DNA from: Massariosphaeria phaeospora
Taxonomy: Eukaryota; Ascomycota; Dothideomycetes; Pleosporales
Reading direction: 5' to 3'
Assembly: GCA_011032825.1 (NCBI GenBank)
Contig: JAADJZ010000004.1
Coordinates: forward strand, 1,922,001-1,986,000
DNA length: 64,000 nucleotides
Below are positions 10,638 to 20,599 of the stretch, piece after piece (within the stretch, counting starts at the first letter, position 1; each line of letters begins with the position of its first letter). The position numbers and the translations under genes were made by a program. Below the pieces are notes generated by a model. It did not search any database. It was given only the letters and a program-made list of their open reading frames with translations, and had not been told where the DNA came from.

Positions 10638-11412
10638 CCAGGAGGATGCCGTCCTCCGTCTATCGCTGTGCCTGCGTGGCTGGAGTGAAACACCCGTCAA
10701 CATCTGCTGAATCGTTAGGCTTGGGGCTTCAGGAAAATCGCAGAATACGTACCCATCACCACAGTTTGCCCATATGCTTCCGTTTCTTCCGGGTACTTGT
10801 CGAATTGGCTTGTATCGCCTATCCCAGGTCTCCCTGGTGGGATCCGGAACAAGGAAGACGTCATGGTCTGCTGAATCGTTAGGCTTGCGGTTTCAGGAAT
10901 AGCGCGGGATACGTACCGATCGCCACCAGTTTGCCCATATGCTTCCGTCTCTTCCGGGTATTTGTCGAAATGGCTGGCATCGCCTATCCCAGGTCTCCCT
11001 GGCGGGATCCTAGCGCCCTCCTCGAGCTCTCCTTGTCGAAGAGCATTCATCCCTTTGGCGCTAGGATCCCCATCTTCCTCACACAAGGCCGGCTGCCCCG
11101 CCCAACGACAAACCATGGAGGATGCCGTCATACGTCTGCCGTTGGGCCTGCGTGTCTGGAGCAGCCAGCCACCCGTGTCTCACTGGTGGTACGTACAAGG
11201 CCGACTGCTCCGCCCAACGACAGATCAGGAGGATGCCGTCATCCGTCTGTCGCTGTGCCTGCGTGTTTGGAGCAGCCGGCCTTTAGAAAAGAGAGCGTTG
11301 TCAGCACAATTCCAGCTCGTGATAGTGGAGGCCGACCGCTCGCACAACGACAGATCAGGAGGATGCCGTCATCCGTCTGTCGCTGCGCCTGCGTATCTGG
11401 AGCGGTCGGCCT
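10638..11412. repeat. dispersed direct repeat, core GGATGCCGTCATCCGTCTG
   Basis: Four copies of a 45-60 bp unit begin near 10642, 11119, 11229 and 11359. The last three are followed by a CCGACYGCTCCG-like stretch and lie in a near-tandem array. Conservation is about 85-95 percent by eye. The repeat is open in several frames and shows no recognisable product. Confidence 0.6.
10704..11020 (-). repeat. tandem exon-intron duplication (164-bp period)
   Basis: On the minus strand an exon coding for RPGIGDASQFDKYPEETEAY, or a close variant, is followed by a 49-nt intron with a GTACGTAT donor, a CCTAACG branch site and a CAGCAG acceptor. The unit occurs twice: introns at 10868-10916 and 10704-10752, spaced exactly 164 bp. 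The exon module recurs on the plus strand at about 41710-41760, inside the NAM8 fragment. Both introns keep all splice signals. Confidence 0.65.
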
Positions 11413-11492
11413 CAGAAAAAGTAGTATGTAGACTGGGGCTGAAGATTGTTAGAACAGGCATGTGTCTCAGGGTGAGGGTGACTTACGATTGC

Positions 11493-11919
11493 TCAAGGTA
11501 TGTAGTTGATTGAGGTCAGCTGCAGCGTCTCCTTTGGCTCGGGAGGCTGTCGCATAGTAGGCTTCTTGTGCGGGCGAGAGTCGCGAGCAAACCGGTCTGC
11601 ATAAGGATTTGTGGGCTGCCGTCTAGGATCTTGGCCGTCATGGAAATACATGCGATCGTCATCGACGTCGCGAGGTGTCTTCGTACGCGGATTTGTGTAA
11701 CACAGCCATGGACGTGAAGTCATTGCGACAACTGCGGGCTCCTCTGCTGCAATAATGCGAGCAAAGGTGACCGGAGCGCTTCGGGCCCACCGGGCGAGAC
11801 GTTGGAGCCTCGAGGCCCATGTTGCTTGATCGTTTGACTCGATCAAGAGTTGAGGGAGGAGATGAAGTTGAGGAGGAGGCTGGAAGGTCCAGGTAATATT
11901 GCAGCTGAGGGTGGGGCAC
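11493..11919 (-). other. uncharacterised minus-strand open frames
   Basis: Two overlapping frames cover this stretch. One, about 117 codons, has charged, Pro/Arg-rich sequence with words such as DVDDDRMYFHD and PTNPYADRFARD that look like real protein, followed by a stop. The other lies upstream, shifted in frame, which suggests a frameshifted gene remnant. I do not recognise the family. Confidence 0.25.
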
Positions 11920-11929
11920 TGTTGGCTGC

Positions 11930-14900
11930 TTAGCGAGTTCTTACGTCAGCAACAGTGAACATTCTGGAAGCAAGTGCCAAGATCTGTACCCCTGCAATCG
12001 ACAGGCGAAGCCGCCGTTTGGCAGTGCGCGACGGCAGGTGCTATAGTACGGCAATGTTGAGAATACTTGGTATACTCGCTGTTTATTATCCTGCGTAGGT
12101 AGAGCGCAGTCTGTTAGCTAAACGTGCTGGTCTGGATCAAAATACCGTAGCTCAACACCTTGAACGCGGAGCTGAGTGGCCGATCTTGCGGTAGTTTTCG
12201 GCCGATTCGGTCGTTGCTCCATGTCTGCACCTTTCAGCTATCCGTCTTAGTCTCCTCACGAAGTCCCACGTCTGAATCTCCACTATCCCCAGCGAGACAC
12301 AGGCTCATTTATGACGCCCGGAACGAAGATCAATCATGTACGCTTCAAGCAGCCGAAACCAGCATTTCTTGGCCAGTCCTTGCGCCCTTGTCCACCTTCT
12401 GAAGCCTTTTTTTGCTGACTGATAGACCATCCTGCGTAGCACCCAAGATTTGTATATTCGTATTACAGACCGGCACGTCAGTCCCAGAAATAGCGCGTGG
12501 GCAAACAAGACCAGCCTCCTCTGGGGGCGCCACTCTCGCCGATCAGATTCCCTCAAAGGCGCGAAATCCCCTGAGCACTTCCAGTTCACGCATCAGACGC
12601 TCTACCCGTACTTGGCCTCACACACTCCGATCACGACACCACGCACGACGCTTTGAAGCACAAGTCTTGGACGAAAAGAGATTTCGTACCTTCAAGCGCA
12701 AGCAATACACTGCCGCGCGATTCTACTGAGACGCACTTGGTAGCAATACCCGTGCCTCGTACTCGTACACGCGCTCCCAGACCAGCCAGACCTTCCTTGG
12801 ACACACAGTCAAGGGACAATGGAATTCACGCGCTGGATATTCCACGGTTCAGGCCGGCTTCCAGGACAGCACACAAAAACAGGAAGCACATCAGAGCTGA
12901 CGTTCTCGATGGCTAACTCAGCACCTTGCCAGGACAATGTCATTTTGACTTCGACGGCACACCTCTCCTTGCACGTATACCGAAACGACAAGTCTACCGT
13001 ATACCTCTCCCAGGCCCTATACAAAAGATAGACATCGGCCACGTACCTCTACTCACACCATTTGACAAGGACACTCTCGACAAGGACATCAACGCGCTAT
13101 GATTGGAGACATCTGTCGAACGCATAGCTAGAAACATGGCGTTGAGGCGTGAGATACTGTACCACGGCACCTAGCTGGGAGATACCACAGTGACCGGCAA
13201 GACGCCCGGTAGTTGGACCGGCCATTGGAGACCTAGGCAGCCCCCCGAGAACACAAGGGCTCCTCTAGCGGTGCTTTGGGCGCGCTGAGTAAGGAGGTAT
13301 GTATAACACCAGCATTGCGCTCCATTTGGCCTGTTACTTGCTGAACAAACGTATCTAGGGCAGGAAACGCCGACCTGCAGAGCCACCGACGGCTCTGGGC
13401 AACAGCCTACTATCGAGCCGTCTCGAGACAAAGGAGACGCCGACTCATGAGAGCGTGGATTACATCAGAGCACTCGTGGATTGAATGGGGCAAGAAAGCG
13501 AGAGTTGGGTTGTTCGCTGCTTCCACCTACTGATCAGGGCTATCCGACACGATTTACGGGCAATCCGAGCCACCCAGCGCCTTCAATCTAGAGTATCCAC
13601 AACGAACCAGAGATACGATCAGATCAAGATACCATACGATTCACAAGGAAAAGCGTTGATCGGGTGCTGCAAACCCAAACGCGGGGGCTGAATTGGACTC
13701 GTTGGCCTCGCATAAAAATTGCAATTTAGGGACATGACGATTCGGTTCACGGGCGACTCAGGCGACCTGCGATCTCGACTACCAGAGGCAAGGCGGAAGA
13801 AACTACAACCGATTACAATTGTCCATCGAGCGCTGTGATGACAGCCGCGAAAACGAGGTCTCGCCGCCTGCCCCCGGCCAAACGATATTTACCTATTTCA
13901 CGAACGAGAGATCCGCCAGGTCGAGAGGTGTAGCAGCTCTTGCGAGCAACCGCCGCTACTGCAGCTTTGCCAAACAATCGTCAATCGAGAGCCCCGACAG
14001 CTTAGTGATCCTATGAGCTGCCCCCAGGACCCCGGCGGGTTGACGTCGCATTACGTACGTGGGAAATACGCCTCACGCCTCACTAGCCTGAGCTCCACCT
14101 TAGTCGGGCTCTCAACAGTACCGGATCAGTCGTATGCTAGAAGCGACAGCTCAGCGCGGCGCGAAGGTCATCGTCATCGTCTACAAGGAGATCACTTCTG
14201 TCAACATGTGAGGAGGAGATTGAGGAAGTAGTTGGTTCTATTGATAGAGACTATCGAGAGAGCGAATATATATCCTCCTGTTACATAACCAGTGATGAAA
14301 CACGCTACTCCTAAGTAGGCATAGATGCTGACAACTTCAATGCGGAATCTAGGGTTTCCAACGCCGTAGCTTAGTGGCTATGCTGTTATATAGGCCAGGA
14401 CTACAAGGAAGCATCGGAAAGGGAAATACATGCCGAGATAGGTAGTTCCTGCAAAGAACTCTCGACACTTGTTGCGGCGAGTACCTCTATACTAGAAGCA
14501 ATCCTTTAATCAACTAGAGCCTTAGGCTTATGTCGTTGAACGTAGCTTTAGTAGATTTTGAATTGGAAGTTTAGAGCTTCTGACCTGGAAAACAAGCGAC
14601 TTGGCGTGTACCGTGGTCTAAGATAGCCCTGCTTTAAAGTAGCTGAATTGAAAACTATCAGCCTCTGTTGATATCTTTCTACATGCATAGGCACGATTAT
14701 TGGTCGTATAGTCTCAGATACGTGGCAATAGAATAGGCACTGGTACCAGACTGTAGATGCTTGTATGAATCGAGAAGTATAGTGCTTCTTTGTTCTTGTA
14801 ATATTGCTACGTGCTCAAACTGTTACACATGTTTATACAGGACCGAATCGTTTTCCCCCTTATAGAGTCTAAACACAAATTCCGAAAACGCATAGTAACT

Positions 14901-15150
14901 TCCAACTGCTCAAACGTTTAGTGTTAATCTCGACCTTAGGTCTACTCGTGGTAGAGCAAGTAAATAAGACTGGGCTGCTCATAGCAAATTAATTTAACGC
15001 CTAGTTCAAGGGAAGTTCAGTGCACGCCCGTATCACAGCTACATCTATTCCGGGTTATATTTAGCAAACACACGGACTCAAGATCCAATAAACAAACAGA
15101 TTCAAAAATTTGAAAGTTCTATGTCTTCATCTATCTAAAGCACTATTCTA
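11930..15150. other. no recognisable gene
   Basis: The stretch contains several frames of 60-105 codons on both strands, none with a domain I recognise. A run of 61 open codons at 12917-13102 on the plus strand (QVYRIPLPGPIQKIDIGHV) looks protein-like but has no start and no family. From about 14230 to 15130 the sequence becomes more AT-rich, with many stops in all frames. Confidence 0.3.
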
Positions 15151-15214
15151 TTCGACTCCGAGGTCGGGCTGTTGAGCCTGGGGGCCGGGCTGCTCGCCAC
15201 TGTGGGCTGGCCCT

Positions 15215-15660
15215 GAAAGCCGTCGTAGTTCTGGAAACTCATTGTCGCCGGGGAGCATTTCGCATAATCCGGCTTCTCCTGTTCGTACCGCTTTCTTTTT
15301 GTCAGAAGCCTAGGCTCAACAGGAGCACGCTGCTTCTCGGAGAGAGCCCTCCGTTTCTCACCGAGCAGTCGTAGTTCTTGAAACTTATTGTCGCTGGGGA
15401 ACTTCTCCTGTTCGTACCGCTTTTTGTCAGAAGCAGAGGCTCATAACGTGCCCGCTGCTTCTCGGAGAGAGCCTTTCACTCTCGCCCACAAATTTCTCGA
15501 GTTTCGTTTCGAGGCTCACGACTTTTGCCTCCAAAGCTTTCTTCTCAGGTGCATTTTTGGGCCAGCTCCATTCTCCTGCTCGTACCGCTTCCTGTCAGCG
15601 GCAGCCTTGGAATCGTAAGGCGCCCGCTGCTTCTCAGAGAGAGCCTTCCACTCCCCCGAG
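15215..15660 (-). pseudogene. NHP6-type HMG box, C-terminal half in three tandem copies
   Basis: On the minus strand the second half of an NHP6 HMG box (a small non-histone chromatin protein, FACT partner) is present three times, at about 15658-15565, 15485-15395 and 15345-15215. The first copy is best: WKALSEKQRAPYDSKAAAD followed by RKRYEQE. The other two keep SEKQRAP-like and KKRYEQEK words but carry frameshifts. The third ends in a tail (MSFQNYDG) that is also partly present after copy two. A GTATGC donor, TCTAACC branch and GTATAG acceptor between 15710 and 15665 mark an intron between the two halves of the box. Confidence 0.7.
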
Positions 15661-15743
15661 TTGTGCTATACGCGGTTTGGTTAGAGATGTTGAGAACAGG
15701 ACTTGGGGTCAGCAGCATACCAAACTTAGCGGCTTGATTCCTG

Positions 15744-15955
15744 GTTCATCTCGCGGATCTTCTCACGCTGTTCGTTCAGGAAGAACATGTACGCGGACAG
15801 ACCACGTTTGGGCGCGGGGCCGCACCTCCCATTCCGGGGCTCCCAAAGTCCATGCAGGCCTCCTCGTGCTGTTCGTCCGTGACGAACATGTACGCGGACA
15901 GACCACGTTTGGGCGCGGGGCCGCACCTCCTATTCCGGGGCCCCGGAAGTCCACG
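15744..15955 (-). pseudogene. NHP6-type HMG box, N-terminal half in two tandem copies
   Basis: The first half of the HMG box appears at 15922-15857 (APKRGLSAYMFVTDEQHEEA) and at 15821-15744 (APKRGLSAYMFFLNEQREKI), spaced 101 bp. The tail end of a third copy lies near 15990-15955. The second copy runs into REMNQE, where one C appears to be lost from an original NPGIK codon run, shifting the frame before the intron that precedes the C-terminal half. Between copies lies a repeated DFGSPGMGGA-like linker. No arrangement yields an uninterrupted HMG box. Confidence 0.72.
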
Positions 15956-16199
15956 CGGACCTTCTGAAGATGTTTGGTGGCAAGAAACCATATGTCTATA
16001 TGCACTCAACCAGGCGCTGTGGCACCTCTTCATAAGCCTCGTCACCTGATCGTTTGCGTATCCGCGGCGATGGCTCTGGCTGTCGAATGGGCAATGTAGC
16101 CGTGAAGGTCGGCTGTAAAGGGCGTACTGGAGCGGCGGAATTTCCAATAGGACCGTCCGTATGCTGATGTAGATCGTGCTCATCGTAGCGGAGACAGCT

Positions 16200-16444
16200 T
16201 GCTGATTTTCGAGCTCATCGGGGTCCTGGTCTTCCTTCTTTAGATCCGTGACCTTGTTTTTGCTGTCTCCCAACTCATCATTTTTCTTAACTAGCTTCGC
16301 ACCAGAGTCACCGATCATATCGTAGAGTAGGTGCGAGACATCCCGATTGATTTTCGTGTACTCTTTCTTCGAGATTTCCTTCTTCTGATTCTTTTGCCGC
16401 TGCGATCTAGTTCCCTTGTGAGGAGGCGGAGAAGCACTGCACAT
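16200..16444 (-). other. Lys/Asp-rich open frame, unassigned
   Basis: About 80 codons on the minus strand read as charged sequence (for example EISKKEYTKINRDVSHLLYD and KNKVTDLKKEDQDPDE) immediately upstream of the HMG pieces. It looks like former coding sequence of a basic nuclear protein, but I do not recognise the family. It continues, without a stop, into sequence unrelated to it. Confidence 0.25.
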
Positions 16445-16474
16445 GATGAAACTTCGTCCAACTATTTGAAGATG

Positions 16475-16911
16475 TCTTTGGGATATTTACCGAGCGGCGT
16501 CTTGGTTCGCTCTTTCTCCTCGCGGGGAATGGCGCGTTTGGGATCAATCTGAATCTAGGTTAGCATATGCATGTATGTCAAGATCGGAAACCCTTGCAAT
16601 CTTGCCACCTAAATAGTGTTCCTTCACCATAACGGCATTGACGCAGTTAGGGTCTTTGAACGTCAAGAGTCCGAATCCATGCGTGCTGGAATTGACAAAA
16701 ATGACGGTACTGACTTTCCTGTGTCTGCAATGCTTGTTAGTTCGACCTTTCTAGTTTGAACAAGCACGGAGACTGGTTAGCTTACCTCTTTCCCACTTGA
16801 GACATGTTCTGCCCACAGCCCGGTAGATGGCTCGGTTTTTGTTTCGATGCGCGTGGTCACGACAATGCGGAGCGGGGTGATGGGGGAAAAGGCGGAGGTG
16901 AAGACTCGCAT
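16475..16911 (-). pseudogene. HRP1/Musashi-type RRM fragment with two introns
   Basis: Minus strand. An ATG at 16911 opens a 42-codon exon (MRVFTSAFSPITPL...) ending at a GTAAGC donor (16785). A 61-nt intron with a CTAAC branch ends at CAG (16725). The next exon has the end of RRM1 of an HRP1-type hnRNP (mRNA cleavage factor IB): THGFGLLTFKDPNCVNAVM and KEHYLGGKI. A 49-nt GC-AG intron (16597-16549, branch GCTAACC) follows, and then the inter-RRM linker IDPKRAIPREEKERT. The match stops there; the second RRM is missing and a stop follows after LGKYPKDIFK. Splicing exon 1 to exon 2 as marked puts the RRM out of frame, so this is a broken gene piece. Confidence 0.68.
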
Positions 16912-17324
16912 GGCAGTGGCCCTGGCTGGCGTCGGGGTGGGAGGAGTGACGGAGGGGTTGGTCCTGGGGTTTGCTAGCCTCGCAGTTCACCGCCAATCAT
17001 CTGCGACAAGGTGTCGACGTTCCTAGCTACCATAACAGACATCTTGTAGTGACGATCCGTGTGGGTCGTATTGACCACACAGGCTGCCAACAACCTGCGA
17101 CAAGGTGCTGACGGTCCAGCTATCAAATCAGAAGACTTCTTGTAGCGCTGTTCAGATGTGATCGAATAAACAAATGTTGCCATCTCCAATGGAAGATTCT
17201 GCGTTGTAGGATGGGTGGGTGGGAATAACGTGGTACAAGAGGCATGGAGGATGTGTGGGAAGGATTGCTAGGTGAAGGACGGTCCGCAGTTGATCGCACT
17301 CGAAGTAGTTGATCTCCCCAGAGC

Positions 17325-18730
17325 TCAGTGCGCCTGCAATTTCTCGGTTGTTGGCGGTGCAGGCAACAATGGTCCTGGGCTCAGGGGCAACCCATAGCAA
17401 TGTATAATGCCAAGGCAACTAACCCAGATGCAAGCGGTGGAGACATGGTCGATGTCGATGAAGTGAGTGGGATTTCGGCCGTACGGCTCATCGGGAAGCG
17501 GTGTACCTTGCTGGGTGAAGGAGCCGAGCATGATCTCAGCGCTGGGGCCGCTCTTGGGAGGATGGCGTACACCAGGTCTAGAAGGTAAAGGAGTAACCGC
17601 AGTATTCGGTGGTGCAACCATGTGAGATTGCGGATTTGGTGGCACACTGGAAGGCAGGCAGTCATTTCGACGCTTGCCACAAATGTTGGCAGTCTTGAGG
17701 GAAGACGTCCTAGCAAAGCTCGAAGCAGCTCGTTCTCTCTCATGGCATCGTTCATCGTTGTTGGTCGGCCTATCTGCCACGAAGCCTCGCGGGCTCCAGA
17801 TGGACCTCGAGGAAACAAGATATTCAGTACCAGTTGTCAGTGTCCTACCTAACTCGGTCTTGTCGACAAGCTTTTCTTGTAACCTATGGCTAAGCATGTC
17901 GTTCTTTGACAGCTTAAGGCGGGAGATTTTGCAAAGGTGTGTACGTTTCGACAACCACCAAGTCGGAAGCTCACATCGTCCGGAAACAAGCTCAAGGATT
18001 TCTCCCCAGTTGACGACACGTTCCTCTTCCGGAGAGTAGTATTCATGCATGCACATGAGGCAGTCACAATGTCCGCCGGAGATGTTGCGTGCGAAGACTG
18101 TCTCAAGACGGTCAAGCAGCCGGCGGGCGGTCCGTAGCTTGTTGACAAACTTGTCTAGGGTTGTAGGGTTCTTTGACACTTGTGTCACAATGCTAGAAGG
18201 ACCAAAAGCTTTGATAGCTCGATACCATCCATCTGTAATCTTTGGAGAGATTGTCGAAACGGTTGGAAGGTTGGAGGTATCGTTGATTGTTCTCGGGGTC
18301 GGTTTGTTTCGGTCATGTTCCAGAGGACACCTGGCGCAGTTTGTCATGGGTATCAAGGCAGTCTTGGAAGTTTTGTGAGGGTTTTGGAAAGACCGCTCGG
18401 TAGGTATAACCCCGTGGGACCACAGAGCGGGTCCCATAGCACACCATTGAAGTACTTCTTACGTAGAAACAATAGAGCCGCAACGTCTCTGGGTGTGTAA
18501 TCCGAAGCCAGCCGAAGATTCGAAGCATGGGATCTCAACGCGGCAATCTCAGTTCTCCATTGGCGAGCATGAATTGTACGAAGACCCGCGATGTAGAGTG
18601 TACAGGTACTCGCGTAATACATGGACTTTGGAGGCTGTCCTGTCCGGGGAGCTCGTAGTAAGAATACTGTCCAGACCTCGCGAGGTTGGCAGGATGGCAC
18701 AAGCTGTATCTTCACAAGTATGAGGGTGTT
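17325..18730 (-). pseudogene. decayed gene, unrecognised family with CDCxxCxH motif
   Basis: Two minus-strand frames join across a frameshift near 18355. The upstream part (about 18640-18355) has WRTEIAALRSHASNLRLAS and GPTGLYLPSGLSKTL. The downstream frame (370 codons, ATG at 18437) continues with CPLEHDRN, GPSSIVTQVSKNPTTLDKF, a helical RTARRLLDRLE stretch and CDCLMCMHE before NWGEILELVSGR. The Cys/His cluster near residues 124-131 may bind metal. The remainder (from about residue 160) drifts into low-quality sequence, suggesting another frameshift near 17950. I do not recognise the family. The codon-like periodicity and even composition argue for a once-functional protein. Confidence 0.5.
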
Positions 18731-19773
18731 CGCTGGGCTCGGACAGCTGCTTGTAGTACCTGTGCGTTTGACAGGCGGCAGATTCGCTGCGGTAGCTAAA
18801 GAGGTGGGTTCGACGGCTCGATCGCGGAGGTGGGGACTGGGAATTGTCAGACAGCGCGGAGTCAGCGCTGGCGCTTCTCGTGTAGATTGGACCAGCTCTT
18901 GTATCGGGAAACAGATACTGCGGCCGCTGGTGTTCGCTGGTGTAGATGTGTAAAACGTCGTGGGAAAGATGAAGGTGATTGGAAAGGCTTTTGCAATCTC
19001 TTGGCTTTTAGTCTGAGTGGCAAGGCAGGTCGAGCCGAGCTAAAGGTCAGAGCCTGGACAGAGTGTTGAGCGACCTCTTGTTATCACCCGAATTTGCAGT
19101 TTTCGGCTGCCCAAAGGTCGGGTATTGTATTTGCCGCGCCATCTGCTGGTTCGTAGTGTTGAGGTCGAAAACAAGAGTCTTCGCAGGTATAGTCGGCGCG
19201 CCAATCGGTTAGGCTGCCGATGTCAGGATGTAAGTCTTGTCACAATTTAGACGATAGCAGCTTAGCACTAAGGCCTAACGACAGCTCATTAGCGCCCGTT
19301 GCTTGACCCAGCTCTCTGTTGTATTGTTCTGAATGGAGCACGTGCAGCTTGTATAGAGCAAAGGGTACTGAAGAAGTTGTTGTCGATGGAAGAGGTCGGC
19401 TTCGAGGTTCGCAGGAGAGGTAAGATGAAGTTGGCGTTACGAGTGCGGTCAGTAAAGGTAGACGTTTGGACTCGCGACTTGCGTTCGAGAAAGAGTAGTG
19501 AGATCGAGCTGAGCTGTGTGTGACGAAGCTCCTCGAGGGTGAAGTTGATGTGGTTGAAGGTTGATGGTTGACAATTTGAAGGTAAAAATTCATAGGTGAC
19601 AAATGACGATAGATGTTGCTGTTACTTTTGGTCGAGGACTCTTGGTAGGCGAATCACTGGCTAAGCCGTCCCGCCTCGTCACGGCGGTCCTCCTAGGGAC
19701 GGTACCCCCGGGACTCCTGAGTCCAGATCAGAGCCTTGCAGTTGGCCTCGAACACGACACCAGCTGGCTTCCC

Positions 19774-20537
19774 CTAGAGTGGTTCCATCAACAGCTGGAC
19801 GTGGTCGAAGGTTACCCGCGAAAGATAATCTTTTCCAAGGAGCCCTGGGAGCAAATCACTACTCTGCGAGCTTTGCGAGCTTGACGAACTCACCCCGCCT
19901 TGAGCCCAGGGGGCGGCGAGCCAGGTCGTCGAAAATACGATGCCGTAATCGTACATCTCCATGACCAGTGGCCAGTCGGCCCCAAATTGTACCCCGGTAG
20001 GGTCAAAGACCCACTGTTTTCCATTACGCCCGTAGATCGCGAAGGCGCTGTGCATGTAGCCGTGGACAGGCCCAGCGTAGAACTCGATCTCTTCGGCGGC
20101 AACGAAGGGCGAGCGGGCTATAGACTAGTTAGTAGAGATCCTAGGCTTCCAGCTCGTCCAGTTCACTTACGATCAGTCACCAGGGCTCTAACTCTATCGC
20201 ACAAGAAGACCTACGAGTGCTCGCACTGGCGAGCGAGGAGCCACGCAGTCTCCATAATCCTCCGCTCCGCTCCGTCAAGGACGTCAGGAAGTGGAGGCAA
20301 CGGCGGCCCCTTGACAAGACCCGCCGCCCTCACTAACCTCTTGAAACTATCAAGCATCGAGAGCGCCTCAAACCCAAGCTCTACCTCGTCCTGGTCGATT
20401 GCGGTGCCGGGATTGTGCGCTGGGCAGCAGTACTCCTCTCTGCCAAGCACGAAAGGCAAGACGTCGGCGCAAATGAGACATCGAGGCCCTTCAAGGGTGG
20501 TTTCGGAGATGTTGATGAAGCGGGCAGTGGTATCCAT
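19774..20537 (-). pseudogene. two-exon gene broken by one TAG; possible Cys-His-Asp hydrolase-like fold
   Basis: Minus strand. Exon 1 runs from ATG 20537 to 20171; a 53-nt intron (GTAAGT donor at 20170, CTAAC branch, TATAG acceptor at 20118) is followed by exon 2 (20117-19774, TGA). The two exons sum to 711 bases, exactly in phase, for 236 residues with one internal stop, TAG at 20213-20211. TAG from CAG is a CpA-to-TpA change. N-terminal part: RCLICADVLPF and EYCCPAHNPG (a Cys cluster). C-terminal part: YAGPVHGYMHSAFAIYGRNG and WVFDPTGVQFG, where His followed by an Asp in a WVFDPTG strand resembles the His-Asp pair of papain/transglutaminase-like hydrolases. That functional reading is inference. 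The tail is Ser/Gln-rich. The rest of the gene looks intact, so the stop may be recent, or a readthrough or sequencing issue. Confidence 0.6.
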
Positions 20538-20599
20538 TGCTGTTGTGGGTGTTGCTGGATCGTGGGTCAACGAGACGCTTCAAAGTGAGTGAGGCAGTT

